A stretch of DNA of 64,000 nucleotides, taken from positions 9,187,456 to 9,251,455 of the forward strand of contig CM055102.1 in assembly GCA_029204225.1 (NCBI GenBank). The letters run 5' to 3'. Position numbers and translations under genes: made by a program. A model generated the notes under the pieces. The model did no database searches. It was given only the letters and a program-made list of their open reading frames with translations, and was not told where the DNA came from. Origin of the DNA: Diphasiastrum complanatum. Its lineage: Eukaryota > Streptophyta > Lycopodiopsida > Lycopodiales > Lycopodiaceae. Below, piece by piece: positions 1 through 10,560 of the stretch; within the stretch, counting starts at the first letter, position 1, and each line of letters opens with the position of its first letter.

Positions 1-80
1 ATTATCTCTGTTTCCTGTCAATAATCCAGTCATGGCCGACGACAGAGTGGATATCCCTACTAGTCCACGAGTTAGTCCTG

Positions 81-353
81 GGTCCGGGCCGGATTGCCCG
101 CGTCCGCGGACGCGTCCAGGTCCGCGTCCGACCCCCGGACGCGGGGTCGGACACGTTTTTTTTTTTTAATTTAAAAAAAAAAAAAAAACAGATGCGTCCG
201 GGGTCTGGACGCGTCCGGACGCACGCGTCCGGGGTATGGACGCCATTTTTTTTTAATATTTTTTTTAAATCTAAAAAAAAATTAAAAAAAAACTCCCGGA
301 CGCGTCCAGATGCGGACGCACCCCTGACGCGTCCGCGTCCTCCATCCGCTTCC
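81..353. mobile_element. GC-rich fold-back insertion, MITE-like
   Basis: A 273-bp block unlike its surroundings. Clusters of the self-complementary words GGACGCGTCC and GTCCGCGGAC alternate with two AT hairpins (runs of T followed by runs of A at about 155-188 and 246-291). The 9-mer TTAGTCCTG occurs directly on both sides (72-80 and 354-362), which would fit an 8-9 bp target duplication. A longer flank, around CCCTACTAGTCCAC, is also repeated on both sides. There is no coding capacity. I infer a non-autonomous DNA transposon, possibly hAT-related. No clean terminal inverted repeat is visible, so a local rearrangement remains possible. Confidence 0.5.
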
Positions 354-747
354 TTAGTCCTGAACATATCCCTACTAGTCCACCAGTTGCTCTCCAGTCT
401 CCAATCTCCACCAGTTAGTCCTGAACATATCGTATTTACCCCTGGCCGTAATCCCAATACGGTGATGACGAGTCCACTTGCGGGTGTCTCTCCGTTTGTG
501 CAGACAATATGGAGAGGACCATGCAGAGATGCGTGCTATGTTATCCTCCATTGCTGGAAATTATGCGTCCTCTTCACGGTATCCTCCACCGAACCCGTTG
601 CAATTCTGTTCTCACATGTCGCCTCCATTCCTAGAAGCCTGCTAAGTTTTCTGGAAATTCCCCATAGAGAACTACTGATGTGGTGGACCAGTGGTTGCAT
701 GTCACTGATTTTGTTGACAGGTGGTGGCGGAAATTACCAGTGCCCAA

Positions 748-1623
748 CCACCTGGGTTGAATTCAAGCTGGCCTTCAGGGCTCAGTTCATTCCTCCACAC
801 GAGCATGTACGTGTGACGGATGCATTGTTTTTGCACCATTAGAAACACTACAGTGTGCAGGAGTATGCTGATAAGTACAGGGAAGTGCTCATCAAGATTC
901 CGGAAGAGATTCCTGAGTGGCTGGTCGTACATAAATTTTTGTTTGGTCTTCGGGAAGATCTGAATGAACGCTTTAAAACCTTGGAAGAGGCAGTTGCTAT
1001 GGCTCTCAACTATGAAGGCAATGTCAGAAGAAAGCCTAATTTTGGAGTGCCTTTTATGCACCAGAAGAAGGGGTCGCGGAAGGTTGGCCAGCAGAGCCAC
1101 AAATTTCTCGCAGGGCCACCCTATCCAGCAGATGCAGCAGGCTCTGAAGCGTAAGCCAACACTCTTTATGCCAAAATGCTTTTATGGTAAATCTCCCCTC
1201 ACAGAGGAACTAAAAGAAAAGGTCAAGGAACTTTGTTTTTTTTGCCTAGGCAAACACCTGTTCAAAGATTGTCCTCGACGCATGGGCAAGAAATGTAATA
1301 CATTACAGCTGCACCAAGAAGAGGGCAAAGATGAGGATGTTTTGTATGATTTATTGGGTAGCAGTGATGAGGACACAAAGCGTGTCATGACCATTTCGGT
1401 GCAGAAAATTATTCCAAATGCACCAGTTTGTAGGGCACGACATGGGTATCAGTTCCCGGATACCAGGCTGATACGGATGAGGGGGAAGCTGGAAGGTCGA
1501 GATGTTCTTGTATTATTCAACACCGGCTCCTCACATAATGTTATCAACTCTCATCCTAACTTGGCGACTGTGCCTTTTGATTACCAGTATACAGTTGAGA
1601 TGCCAGATGGTAAGGGCACATAG
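748..1623 (+). pseudogene. Ty3/gypsy gag-protease remnant
   Basis: Gag-like sequence starts near TWVEFKLAFRAQF and continues with the typical capsid string SVQEYADKYREVL-type residues. It is broken by a TAG at 840-842 and by a frameshift between about 1100 and 1150. A zinc knuckle follows (CFFCLGKHLFKDC, about 1234-1272); it has one residue fewer than the usual CX2CX4HX4C spacing. The retropepsin segment has N (codon 1519-1521) where the family has its catalytic Asp: it reads FNTGSSHNVI. The frame ends at 1621-1623. Both the zinc knuckle and the protease site are therefore altered, and the copy should be inactive. The order gag, protease, RT stub, integrase continues downstream and identifies one Ty3-type element. 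Confidence 0.85.
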
Positions 1624-2065
1624 GTGTGGGATCGATGAGTCTCTCAGGTGCTGCTAACTATTCATACTTATTTTGAGTGAGATCACCAAGTTAGCCAAGT
1701 TTGATGTTTACTAGGAAAGCGGTGGCATGCGAGTAAGCAGCCTGCTGTAGATTTCCGTTTGCATGAGTATGTTTTCAAGCATGAGGCTTTGTTTCATGTC
1801 CTGTAGGGGGAGAGGCCATTTGTACAGGGCCCTCTTATTACATCTATGCAAATAAAAAAGATGGACTTGCAGTATGTGTGGTTGTGTTATTTGGTAAATG
1901 TGAATGATGATTCCAGTTCTTCCGAATAAACCCACATGTTAATAATTCAAAAACAATTTCATCTTATTTAACTTCTTATGTTAATTATGCTTTAGCTCAG
2001 CAGCTCAGATGTGATCCAACAAGTTAGCTGGAAAGATCATTTGAGCTGAGTTTAAACATTTGAGT

Positions 2066-3216
2066 GGGGTTGCCGCCTATACGGAACGTGGAGCATCGTA
2101 TTGAGCTCGTTCCAAGGGCAAGCCCGGTATTGATATAGGATGAGCCTGAAAGAGGAAGAGGAAGTACGGAAGATGTTGGAGGAAACCTCAGGTTGGGGCA
2201 TGTTTGTCCTAGTTATTCACCTTTTGCCTCCCCCATTTTGGTGGTTACCATGGATTTCATTGTTGGGCTACCCAAGACCCAGACGGGATTGAATTCCGTT
2301 AAGGTAGTGGTAGACAAGTTTTCCAAGATGGCTCACTTCATCGCAACGACCAAGAAGGTCACAGCTCCGCAGGTTGCCAAGGTGTTTATCCAAAATGTCT
2401 TTAGGTTGCATGGACTTCCGAAGTCCATTGTGTTTGACAAGGATCCCAGGTTTATGGGAAAATTCTCGATAGAGGTGTTCACCAGGTTGGGAACACTATT
2501 GCGGATGAGTAGCTCTGAGCATCCTTAGACGGATGGCCAGACAGAGTGAGTGAACCAAATATTGGAAGATATGCTTAGGGCACATGTTAGTGGTAATCAA
2601 ACAGAAAGCATTTTCCACTATTGGAGTTTGCGTACAATAACAAGAGACATGCGTCCACTGGATTGAGTCCATTTAAGCTCAATGGTTTCAGGCCACCGAG
2701 TCTTGCGATCATAGGGATTCTGCGCAAGGTACCTAGTGCTACGAAGTTTGTGACTCAAATGTAGTAGAAGCTAAAGATGGCACGAGATAACTCGTCCAGG
2801 GCTATGTCTAGGATAGAGATTTATACTCATGAGAACAGTTCCTATCGAAAATTTGAGGTAGAAGATTGGGTGTATTTAGTAGTCCCGTGGGAGTCGAAGG
2901 TACTACGCACAGGAAAGTGCGCCAAGTTATCGACTAGGCATCGTAGACCATGGTTGATTATTAAGAAGGTTAGACAAGTAGCTTATAAGCTACAACTACT
3001 TGTGGGATGCAAGGTATTTGTCTTTGGAGGAGAAAGACACCACAAGTTATGGGCCAGAGAGAGTCCTAGATCGGAGGGAGCGACGATTGAGGAATCGTGT
3101 CCTCTAGGAGTATCTAGTGGTTTGGAAAGGGCATCCTTTACCTGATGCTACCTGGGAGACTCGCTAGGTGTTGCGAAAGTCTTACCCAGAGTTTGTCATC
3201 GAGGATTTGCCTAAAG
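2066..3216 (+). pseudogene. Ty3/gypsy RT stub joined to integrase and chromodomain-like tail
   Basis: About 2066-2250 reads like the N-terminal edge of Ty3 reverse transcriptase (LPPIRNVEHRIELVPRASP, then SPFASPILVV). It runs without a frame break into integrase (MDFIVGLPKTQ, VDKFSKMAHF, IVFDKDPRF), so most of RT, all of RNase H and the integrase zinc domain are missing. The integrase core has a TAG at 2526-2528 before TDGQTE and a further stop just after it. From about 2777 the integrase C-terminal region continues, and about 3120-3200 contains WKGHP...ATWETR, resembling the chromodomain of chromoviruses. A purine-rich tract just before 3227 fits a polypurine tract. This is an internally deleted, dead copy. 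Confidence 0.82.
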
Positions 3217-3226
3217 AGGGAAGGAT

Positions 3227-4805
3227 TGTTAGATGCCAGTTGGGCTCTAACGTTGTTACTAGGGGCTAATGCCATGGTATTGGCGAGGGCCAGTAAGTGG
3301 GATGGACAATAGGGGACCCGTTGGGTTCGATGCGTCATTGGAAGTGACCGCATGACAGGATGTCTGTCATGACCCTAATGGGGGTGGACCATTAGGGGGA
3401 TTGAAGCTTGTTGCAAACCAATTTAATGCTTGTGCTTGGTGTAGAAATCGAAAATGAGTTTTTGAAGCTATGCATGGCATGCACATGCCGTTTTCCCTAC
3501 TTATTTAACAATTTCAATAGAGCTGAATGTGCTAGCAGTTTATTGATGGAAGTAGGAAATTGAAACCATAAATTATGCAATAGGAGTAGAAAATGTTTGC
3601 ATGCTAAGCTTATCCATGTATGCTACTGGCTAAAGTAAATGTTCTTAGATCTTTATCTCTGCATGTAAAGCTTTGGGAAAGAAGGCTGCAAGAGGAGTAC
3701 ATACATGCATGGGGGGGGGCGCGGTTGTGACCCATGTGCATGGTTGTTTTTTTAAAGCCAAACTTTTGGGCCAAGGTGTTAAGGTCATAACTGGTCTCTA
3801 GGTTTGTTTGTGACCGGATGTCAGTTTGCAATTTCCACTGGCGATTATGCCGACCATACACTTCTCTTGCTTTTCATGGGCAAGAATCTGTGGAAATGGT
3901 GCCAACACACATCTCGTTTTTTCCAGGGTTCATGATGTGGGTCTTCTTGTCCAAGTTGAGAAAAAACTGGTTTAACCTGGAATTTTTGAGTTGGGATGGC
4001 ACATTGTCCGTCAAGTTGAGTGGACTGAAACTGTTTCTCTTGTTCAATTTTTTGGGACCGTTTTCCTAAACTTCAAATTGGTTTTTATTGGCAGTTATGG
4101 CTGATATGGAACACCAATTGTTCGGTAGAGACATGCCGTCACCAGTTCGAAATATGGGAAGTCCTTAAATCAGTCCGCCGTCAACAGTTATTTTGGCTTG
4201 CACTATATTTTTGAGAAAAAGCGTATTTTTTAAATTGATTAAAATTTCCACTCATTATTTCCAATTTCTAAAGCTGTCAAGTTAAGGGGATATTAGGGCG
4301 TGACCTAAAGTCCTTTCTAGTGACCGAAAAATTTCAAAAAAGGGGGAAAGAGGATTTGAGTGGAATTCGTATTATGAAGTTGGAATTCAAAAATTCCTGA
4401 GAACTTACCATAGTACCAATAAATTGGATTCAAAAGTTACTTGAATCATTTATCAGATCTTGAGATTCTAAAAAAATTCTGAAGTACTTGTACGTTCCAA
4501 TTGGATCAATTGATTTTTTGGAATGATTGATCGGAAAGTGACGGTCTTCTTGGAGGAAGAACCTGTGGTATGGGACGCAGACAATTACAAAGAGAATACC
4601 TGAAACTAACTGATCGTAGTGACCATAGTAGATCCATATATCTTAAAGAATGCCAATTACTATTGGTCAAAAGATGGTATTTCGTCGCAGTTTTGAGGTA
4701 TTGGTCATGACCCCTAATGGATATCTTGAAGCACAAAATTGGAAAACTTGAGAGCTATTTCTTTTTTTTTCTAAGAATATATTTGATATTTTTTTGATAT
4801 TAAAA
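3227..4805 (+). other. Presumed 3' LTR start, then no recognisable gene
   Basis: The sequence TGTTAGATGCC follows the purine tract of the upstream Ty3 element directly, which is where its 3' LTR should begin. The LTR end could not be fixed because no partner copy is present. The rest of this stretch has only short spurious reading frames and a G run at about 3711-3719. No gene was recognised. Confidence 0.4.
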
Positions 4806-5479
4806 TGTCAGGTTCTCCCTAATCTTCCAACTGACACTCGTCCAAACATGCACTAATCGCCACAAATTCCCAACCTTTTTTATTCCCTGTAAGCACATAG
4901 CATCAAACACAAACACAGTGGAGCTGGCTGCGTTGTCTCCTCCCAGCCTTTGCTGCATAGATTATGATGAGGAATGCCTTTCTCTAGGCTCACTTATGCA
5001 CAATCCTCAAGCACCCCTTAACCCTGACCCTTCCTAAATCTCGACACATGGCCAACTCCATGCACAGTCGACACTTGCCACTTGGTAGTACCCTGACACA
5101 TAGGCAAGTGAGTAGGTTGACATGTGTCACTCATCCACTGGACCAAAGCATGTGACACGTGTCATGTTTGACCGGTCAACCTTGACATGTGTCACTCATT
5201 CACTGGACCAAGTGTCCCAGTGAGCATATGATGTGTCACGTTGACTAGTCAACTCCTACTTTTTAGGAGGTCAATGCAACCACTCCTAATTAATGACCCA
5301 ATACGCTATACCAAAGCAACATGCGACTCTGAGGCTCAAAAACTTAATTAACAACTTTATTTACATTTCTGTTACAAAGGTCACCACAGGCCGGTGACTT
5401 AGCCATTTTTGTATTTACAAGAAGTACATCTGTAAGTAAAAACAATAAACAACTGGGACAGGGAGTAAAAGCTGTAACA
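4806..5479 (-). repeat. 3' LTR of the minus-strand non-autonomous element
   Basis: A 674-bp repeat matching 6395-7070 along its length. On the minus strand it starts TGTTACAGC and ends GAACCTGACA. A related but diverged piece lies at about 31005-31165. Confidence 0.88.
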
Positions 5480-5526
5480 TCCCTTCGCCCCTCAGTTAAC
5501 ATCGTCCGCAATGGAAAGCTAGGGTA

Positions 5527-5889
5527 CTATGCACGCAGACTATGCGCGGTCTCCCAGGTAACATCAGGCAAAGCCTTTTCCCACTTTTGTATCCAATTTT
5601 CCACCGCATCAGTATTTCGCATAGCAACTACTCCAGTGTATTTTGGCAGCTTAAGATCCTTAATTGTGGGTAATTTCCGCGCTCTCGATGGAAGTTCGAC
5701 TTCTTTTTCAATTGTCACAGGTTCAGGGACTACCATAGCTGTTCCACTGACTTTCTCCGGTTCTTGTGGGGATTTGCTCAACTTTAATTGTTCAAGAATT
5801 TGCTGTAACACTATCTCCATGGCATCAACCTTGGCTGCCACCTCCTCAATTGTCAGTATCTCGGTGCTAGAACCCTCCAACTGATCCAT
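5527..5889 (-). CDS. Short gag-like fragment in non-autonomous LTR element
   Basis: A 120-residue open frame starting MDQLEGSSTEIL. The N-terminal half (IEEVAAKVDAMEIVLQQILEQL, about residues 15-36) is predicted helical or coiled coil. It is followed by a charged, proline-containing linker and then LPTIKDLKLPKYTG and VENWIQKWEKALPDV, which resemble the beginning of a Ty3-type gag capsid region (LKLPxFxG...WxxxxE). The frame ends at that point, so only the gag start is present. It lies inside the minus-strand non-autonomous LTR element and points the same way as it. It could be translated, but I see no sign that a short gag piece like this has a function of its own. Confidence 0.5.
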   Translation of the reverse strand: MDQLEGSSTEILTIEEVAAKVDAMEIVLQQILEQLKLSKSPQEPEKVSGTAMVVPEPVTIEKEVELPSRARKLPTIKDLKLPKYTGVVAMRNTDAVENWIQKWEKALPDVTWETAHSLRA

Positions 5890-6380
5890 ATTTACAATGT
5901 CAGAAACCTGTCCACTTGCTTAGAGGTCGAAATTATCAGCAAACAAGGGTTTCTGACCCTCGAAACCCCCTCCAAAAAGTCACACCAGGTCTGTCCCTGC
6001 TGCTACAGCATACCATACACACTTTTGAGCTTTCGAAAAGATCAAAAATGTCAAAACTAGCACTTTCGAAACCCTTGCCCACTCAGCCACAAGCGTTTTT
6101 TACGATTTTGAAGGATATTTGAACCTGAAATGAACGTTTCGGGACTCCAACCTGTCAACGCTGGATCTGCAGCTCCCTGTCCAGAATTTAGCGATCTGTT
6201 TGCGGCCGTTTTCCGGCTCAGAAATTGCCGATCTTCTTGCTGTTCCTCAGTGCTGGACCTGCCCTAGTTTCTGGCTTCCAAATTCACCAAAATTTGTTGC
6301 CCTTCCGCTGCCAGTGATCAGCGATGGTCCTCTTACACTGTTGCTAAATTTTTTATACCTCTCTCCCGAATGTAAGCCTC

Positions 6381-6392
6381 GCTCTGATACCA
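6381..6392 (-). other. Primer-binding site (tRNA-iMet type)
   Basis: Minus-strand TGGTATCAGAGC, complementary to the 3' end of plant initiator tRNA-Met. It is separated from the right LTR by two bases. This fixes the element's orientation as minus. Confidence 0.85.
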
Positions 6393-6394
6393 AA

Positions 6395-7070
6395 TGTCAG
6401 GTTCTCCCTGATCTTCCAACTGACACTCGTCCAAACATGCACTGATCGCCACAAATTCCCAACCTTTTTTATTCCCTGTAAGCACATAGCATCAAACACA
6501 AACACAGTGGAGCTGGCTGCGTTGTCTCCTCCCAGCCTTTGCTGCATAGATTATGATGAGGAATGCCTCTCTCTAGGCTCACTTATGCACAATCCTCAAG
6601 CACCCCTTAACCCTGACCCCTCCTAAATCTCGACACATGGCCAACTCCATGCACAGTCGACACTTGCCACTTGGCAGTACCCTGACACATAGGCAAGTGA
6701 GTAGGTTGACATGTGTCACTCATCCACTAGACCAAAGCATGTGACATGTGTCATGTTTGACCGGTCAACCCTGACATGTGTCACTCATTCACTGGACCAA
6801 GTGTCCCAGTGAGCATATGACATGTCATGTTGACTAGTCAACTCTCCTACTTTTTAGGAGGTCAGTCCAACCACTCCTAATTAATGACCTAGTACCCTAT
6901 ACCAAATCAACATGCGACTCTGAGGCTCAAAATCTTAATTAACAACTTTATTTACATTTCTGTTACAAAGGTCACCACAGGCCGGTGACTTAGCCATTTC
7001 TGTATTTACAAGGAGTACATCTGTAAGTAAAAACAATAAACAACCCGGACAGAGAGTAAACGCTGTAACA
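6395..7070 (-). repeat. 5' LTR of the minus-strand non-autonomous element
   Basis: A 676-bp partner of 4806-5479. It carries repeated short words such as GACATGTGTCACTCAT in its U3-like part. Confidence 0.88.
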
Positions 7071-8087
7071 TGAATCTATTAACCCGATGTGATTGGAAGG
7101 TAGTCGTAGCTACCTGAACGTCTTGGACGATGTCGCAGGGAAGGTTAAATAATTTACTTCCCTGGACTAACAGTGTTGATCATGGGTAACTGATTGGGAA
7201 TATTTAGTTGACCATGTGTGAATCCTTTTATGATCTATTCAAGTTGGTTTCCTAAGAGGTAATGAATTCTATAACCAAAGAAGAATATCTCTGGATAAGT
7301 TGTTATGTTGAAGTGTTGGGGCATTAATAGTCTTGGATTAGGCTGATGCAACACATGCTATCGACTTGTCCCATTTCCTAAGATCTTCTTTAAGACTTCT
7401 CCTAGGCTGTATAAACTTGTGTAGTTTCCTAATAAAAGGGGGAGAAATGGGGTGATAGAATGATTATCTAAAGGAAACATCTATAACATTGATTCTAGGA
7501 GAAATCCGTAATGTGTATAGATGAAGGACCTGTTTTAGGATCAGGATTGATAGGATACCTGTTGTGATCTTCTAAGGATTGTTAGAAGATGTAGGGGAAA
7601 ATTTTAGAAGCCATTCTTGTACGAATAGAAAGTTATTGATTACGAATCCGATTGATTGGTATCAGGTGTAGGCGATTCTATTACAAGAAAGGGGGGGGGA
7701 TCTTGGGAGCAAAAGTGTATTTCATGGACATCATCTAATTGGTTGTCCGGGATGAATAAGTGTCGTCCATGTCATCTAGTTCCCTTATGACTCACTGATA
7801 GACCCATAATAATCCACCATCATGAGTTTAGGTCTCCAACCATTACTTATGACCATATACACTTGAGGGCCCCAAACCCCTCATAATCATAATTAACTTA
7901 CGGGTCAAGGTAGGCCTACTGATCTTTAACGGGATAACCAATCCGACATCAATCGTGGGCATGACACATACGGTGGCCCCACTCTTGGGGTTTCATTTTA
8001 CCCTTGGTGTCTTGAACAATAAAATGGCATACTTATCTATGTACGTCACCTCATTTTTGGCATCTTCTAGCTCTACTTCATATCTCG
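7071..8087. other. No recognisable gene
   Basis: About 1 kb with stops in all frames and no retroelement motif that I can name. A G run occurs at about 7691-7699. Confidence 0.4.
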
Positions 8088-8187
8088 GGCCTCCTGATCT
8101 TTTTACACCACCAGTTATCAGGCCTCTTGATATTTTACACCACCAATTATTAGGCCTCCTAATCTTTTTACACCAACTAACACTCCA
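8088..8187 (+). repeat. Three-unit tandem repeat (about 33 bp)
   Basis: Three consecutive units begin GGCCTCCTGATCTTTTTACA, GGCCTCTTGATATTTTACAC and GGCCTCCTAATCTTTTTACA. They sit immediately upstream of the gag-like frame that starts at 8191. Confidence 0.75.
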
Positions 8188-8190
8188 TAG

Positions 8191-8592
8191 ATGGCTCGGG
8201 AACTTAAGGATAGGGTATGGCTTTCCATTTACTCTCCTTCTCACAATGGGAATGAATTTGTGAATTGGTTTTCTAAACTGGAGACCTATTTCCTTCCATT
8301 CCCCAAGACAACCTATGCATCCACCTTACACTTGGATAGTCGTGCTGCTACTTGGTGGCATTTCTCCGCTGGACTATCCATGTTAGACTCACTTCTTGGC
8401 ATGAGTTTAAGGAAGCTTAGCCATGATGGATCCCTAGTGGATGGTTTGCCAATGCGATGCTTTTCCACAGTCTCTCCCACGCTAGCTATAGATCATGTTA
8501 CCCTCCAGTCTCCAAGAGCTCTCCAAACTCTGATGGCCAGTGTGAGGAATGATCCACCCGACCGTAGGTGCCCTCCTCTTGAGTCTATCTAA
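8191..8592 (+). pseudogene. Ty3-type gag fragment
   Basis: A 133-residue open frame. Residues about 20-50 (EFVNWFSKLETYFLPF, then LDSRAATWWHFS) match the general capsid pattern of plant Ty3 gag, with a Trp followed by a short helix and then an A-x-x-W-W motif. The remainder (after about residue 60) no longer resembles gag, and no zinc knuckle or protease follows. I read it as the front of a gag gene cut off by later rearrangement. It is not a host gene candidate. Confidence 0.5.
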
Positions 8593-10260
8593 TTACCATT
8601 CTGGGCATGGGACACATGGCTGGCATGCAAGGGTGATCAATCCCCATGGTGCAATGTAAATCCACTACCCGTAATCAGTGCATGGCTCTGAGGCACCACC
8701 CCAAACGTCCCCCAGGACTCCAAATTGAGATAGAGTTCCATGAACACAAAGGGAGAATGTAGTAGACAAGACTGTTCCAACCAATCATAGACCAAATATG
8801 GGTCTAGGTAGGGGCTTTTTAATATGAGAGTGTACAAGATCAATGAAAGGGTCTTGATAAGAAGGACCGTGCTCTGAAGCCATGTTTGGAGTTACTAAGA
8901 GTGAGATAGATTTTCAAATAGATTTATTACGAAGGGAGCGGACTCTTGTTGTCATCCCAATTACACTCGAGGAACACAAATCGCACTACTAGTAAACACA
9001 ACAAGAACATCCAGCAAATGAAATGTAAGCGTAAAATAAGGGAAATATAGTGAAAGATTGGTACCATCTGGTTGCTGCCCTGACAACTAGCAAAATAGCC
9101 TCCAAAGAAGATGATGGTACTACAAAAAGAACCTAGAAATCAGCAAGCAAAAGTGTGCAAAAATATTCAACATTAACTCCAAGTAGGGCGCTGGAAATAG
9201 GTGGGTATTTTGCCCTAAAAAAATTGCAGCATGTTCTTGAAATGAAGGTGCCTTACTATCATCTACAAGTAGAGCATGCAAATTGATAAAGCTTTGCCTC
9301 ACATCTGCAATCTCTGTTTCCAATTAGTGAGTAGCTTCGATGCATGAGCTACATAAGCCCCTTTCTTAGCATGAAATCTTTGGCTCTCATTAGTATCCCT
9401 TAAAATGGATGTGATGCACTAGTTCGGCTTAAGTGGATGATGAGTTATGAAGTGTGTGCAAAACTATGAAAAGGATGAAGGGGCTCTATTGAATATGTTG
9501 AGGACGCATGTGTCTCATAGGCATTCTCATTGGGAAGGTTACGTTTCTCAAAGGGAGTTTACTCATTTTAGTGGAGGATACTTTGCTACATATTATAGTT
9601 TGAACTTTGATTATGCTTATGTATGCTTTTCAACCTAGACCTCCGGTTACTATGGAGGTGAAAATCTATTAAGATTTAGAAGATTTCAGATTTCCTACAT
9701 GTGATGCTAGGAATGGTGCATTTCACCCATGAGAGTATTTGTTGTACTGAAGATAGAGTTGGAATTTTTATGATGAGAGATCTTCGAAAGATTTAAGTTG
9801 GCTGATTGGTTATGCTTTAGAGTTTTTAGCTACTCTAAGGTGATAAGTACCTGGAAGCATTATAATTTTTCTACAAGGGATTGTGGATCATTTCACTATA
9901 TTTAGGTCGATTCTTTAGCTTTTGGACTTAATCTCTAAAGATATGCTGATGACTTGCCCAGTGTTTTGTGTAAACCAGTGAGAATTGAGTTTACATGAAG
10001 TCTTTTGGCATTTTGCATAGAGCCTAAGTTGAGTTGACAATTTATATCCTCTCCCTCCCTTGATCGTGTTCATATCTTGTCTGTATTTGTCGTTTTCTTT
10101 CTTTTTAATGCTTGCATATGTCTCATGATCCATTTTTGATATATATTGATTTTATACTCGTTTGATTCCAATTTTCATTTACATTTTACATTATGTAGTT
10201 TTGTTCTCAACTATGACAAGACTTGGCATTTTATTCCCATTTCTAATTTATTTTGGAGAC
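8593..10260. other. No recognisable gene
   Basis: AT-rich sequence with only short chance reading frames on both strands. No repeat structure or retroelement motif was recognised. Confidence 0.4.
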
Positions 10261-10267
10261 TAAGGGG

Positions 10268-10560
10268 ACACTGAATTGTCAAATGCGCTAGCTTCTTATT
10301 TTGAGAGTTATCCACATTCTGATCCCAATATGATTGCATTGGCTACATCCAGACATCGAGCTACCTCTAGGTGGCAGACATATTGACAAGATGATTACCC
10401 TTCTGATTATGATGCCTTTGTACAATATCTTATTATTGCTATGGCTCCACTGCTACATGATTCTTAGGATGTTCGAAATGTAGTAGTTGATCAGGAGATA
10501 TATGTTGATGCTTATATGATGCTTGACGATGATATTGAGGAACAAAGGATCTTCTAGATT
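10268..10560 (+). pseudogene. Decayed reading frame, unrecognised
   Basis: One frame reads as protein-like for about 95 codons: it contains LASYFESYPHSDPNMIALAT, then YPSDYDAFVQYLIIAMAPLL, then VDQEIYVDAYMMLDDDIEEQ. It is broken by TGA, TAG and TAG codons. The acidic and hydrophobic periodicity suggests former coding sequence. I do not recognise the family. It could be part of an old transposon or of a host gene copy, and nothing in the neighbourhood decides between them. Confidence 0.3.

Larger units (their letters stand above)
4806..7070 (-). mobile_element. Non-autonomous LTR retrotransposon (2.3 kb)
   Basis: Two long direct repeats (4806-5479 and 6395-7070) flank about 915 bp. Both have TG...CA ends. 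Read on the minus strand, the 5' LTR is the right copy, followed after two bases by TGGTATCAGAGC (plus 6381-6392), the primer-binding site for initiator tRNA-Met. The 3' LTR is the left copy, preceded by a purine tract (GAGGGGCGAAGGGA, plus 5480-5493). The interior holds only a short gag-like frame, so the element must have depended on proteins made elsewhere. The LTRs are highly similar with scattered substitutions and a few small indels. No matching 5-bp target duplication was seen. Confidence 0.88.

Noticed and set aside
2-842. Long overlapping open frames on both strands at the window start
   Set aside because: They run through the GC-rich palindromes and T/A runs; the translation is low-complexity and unlike a protein. 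Only the part after about 745 on the plus strand reads as gag.
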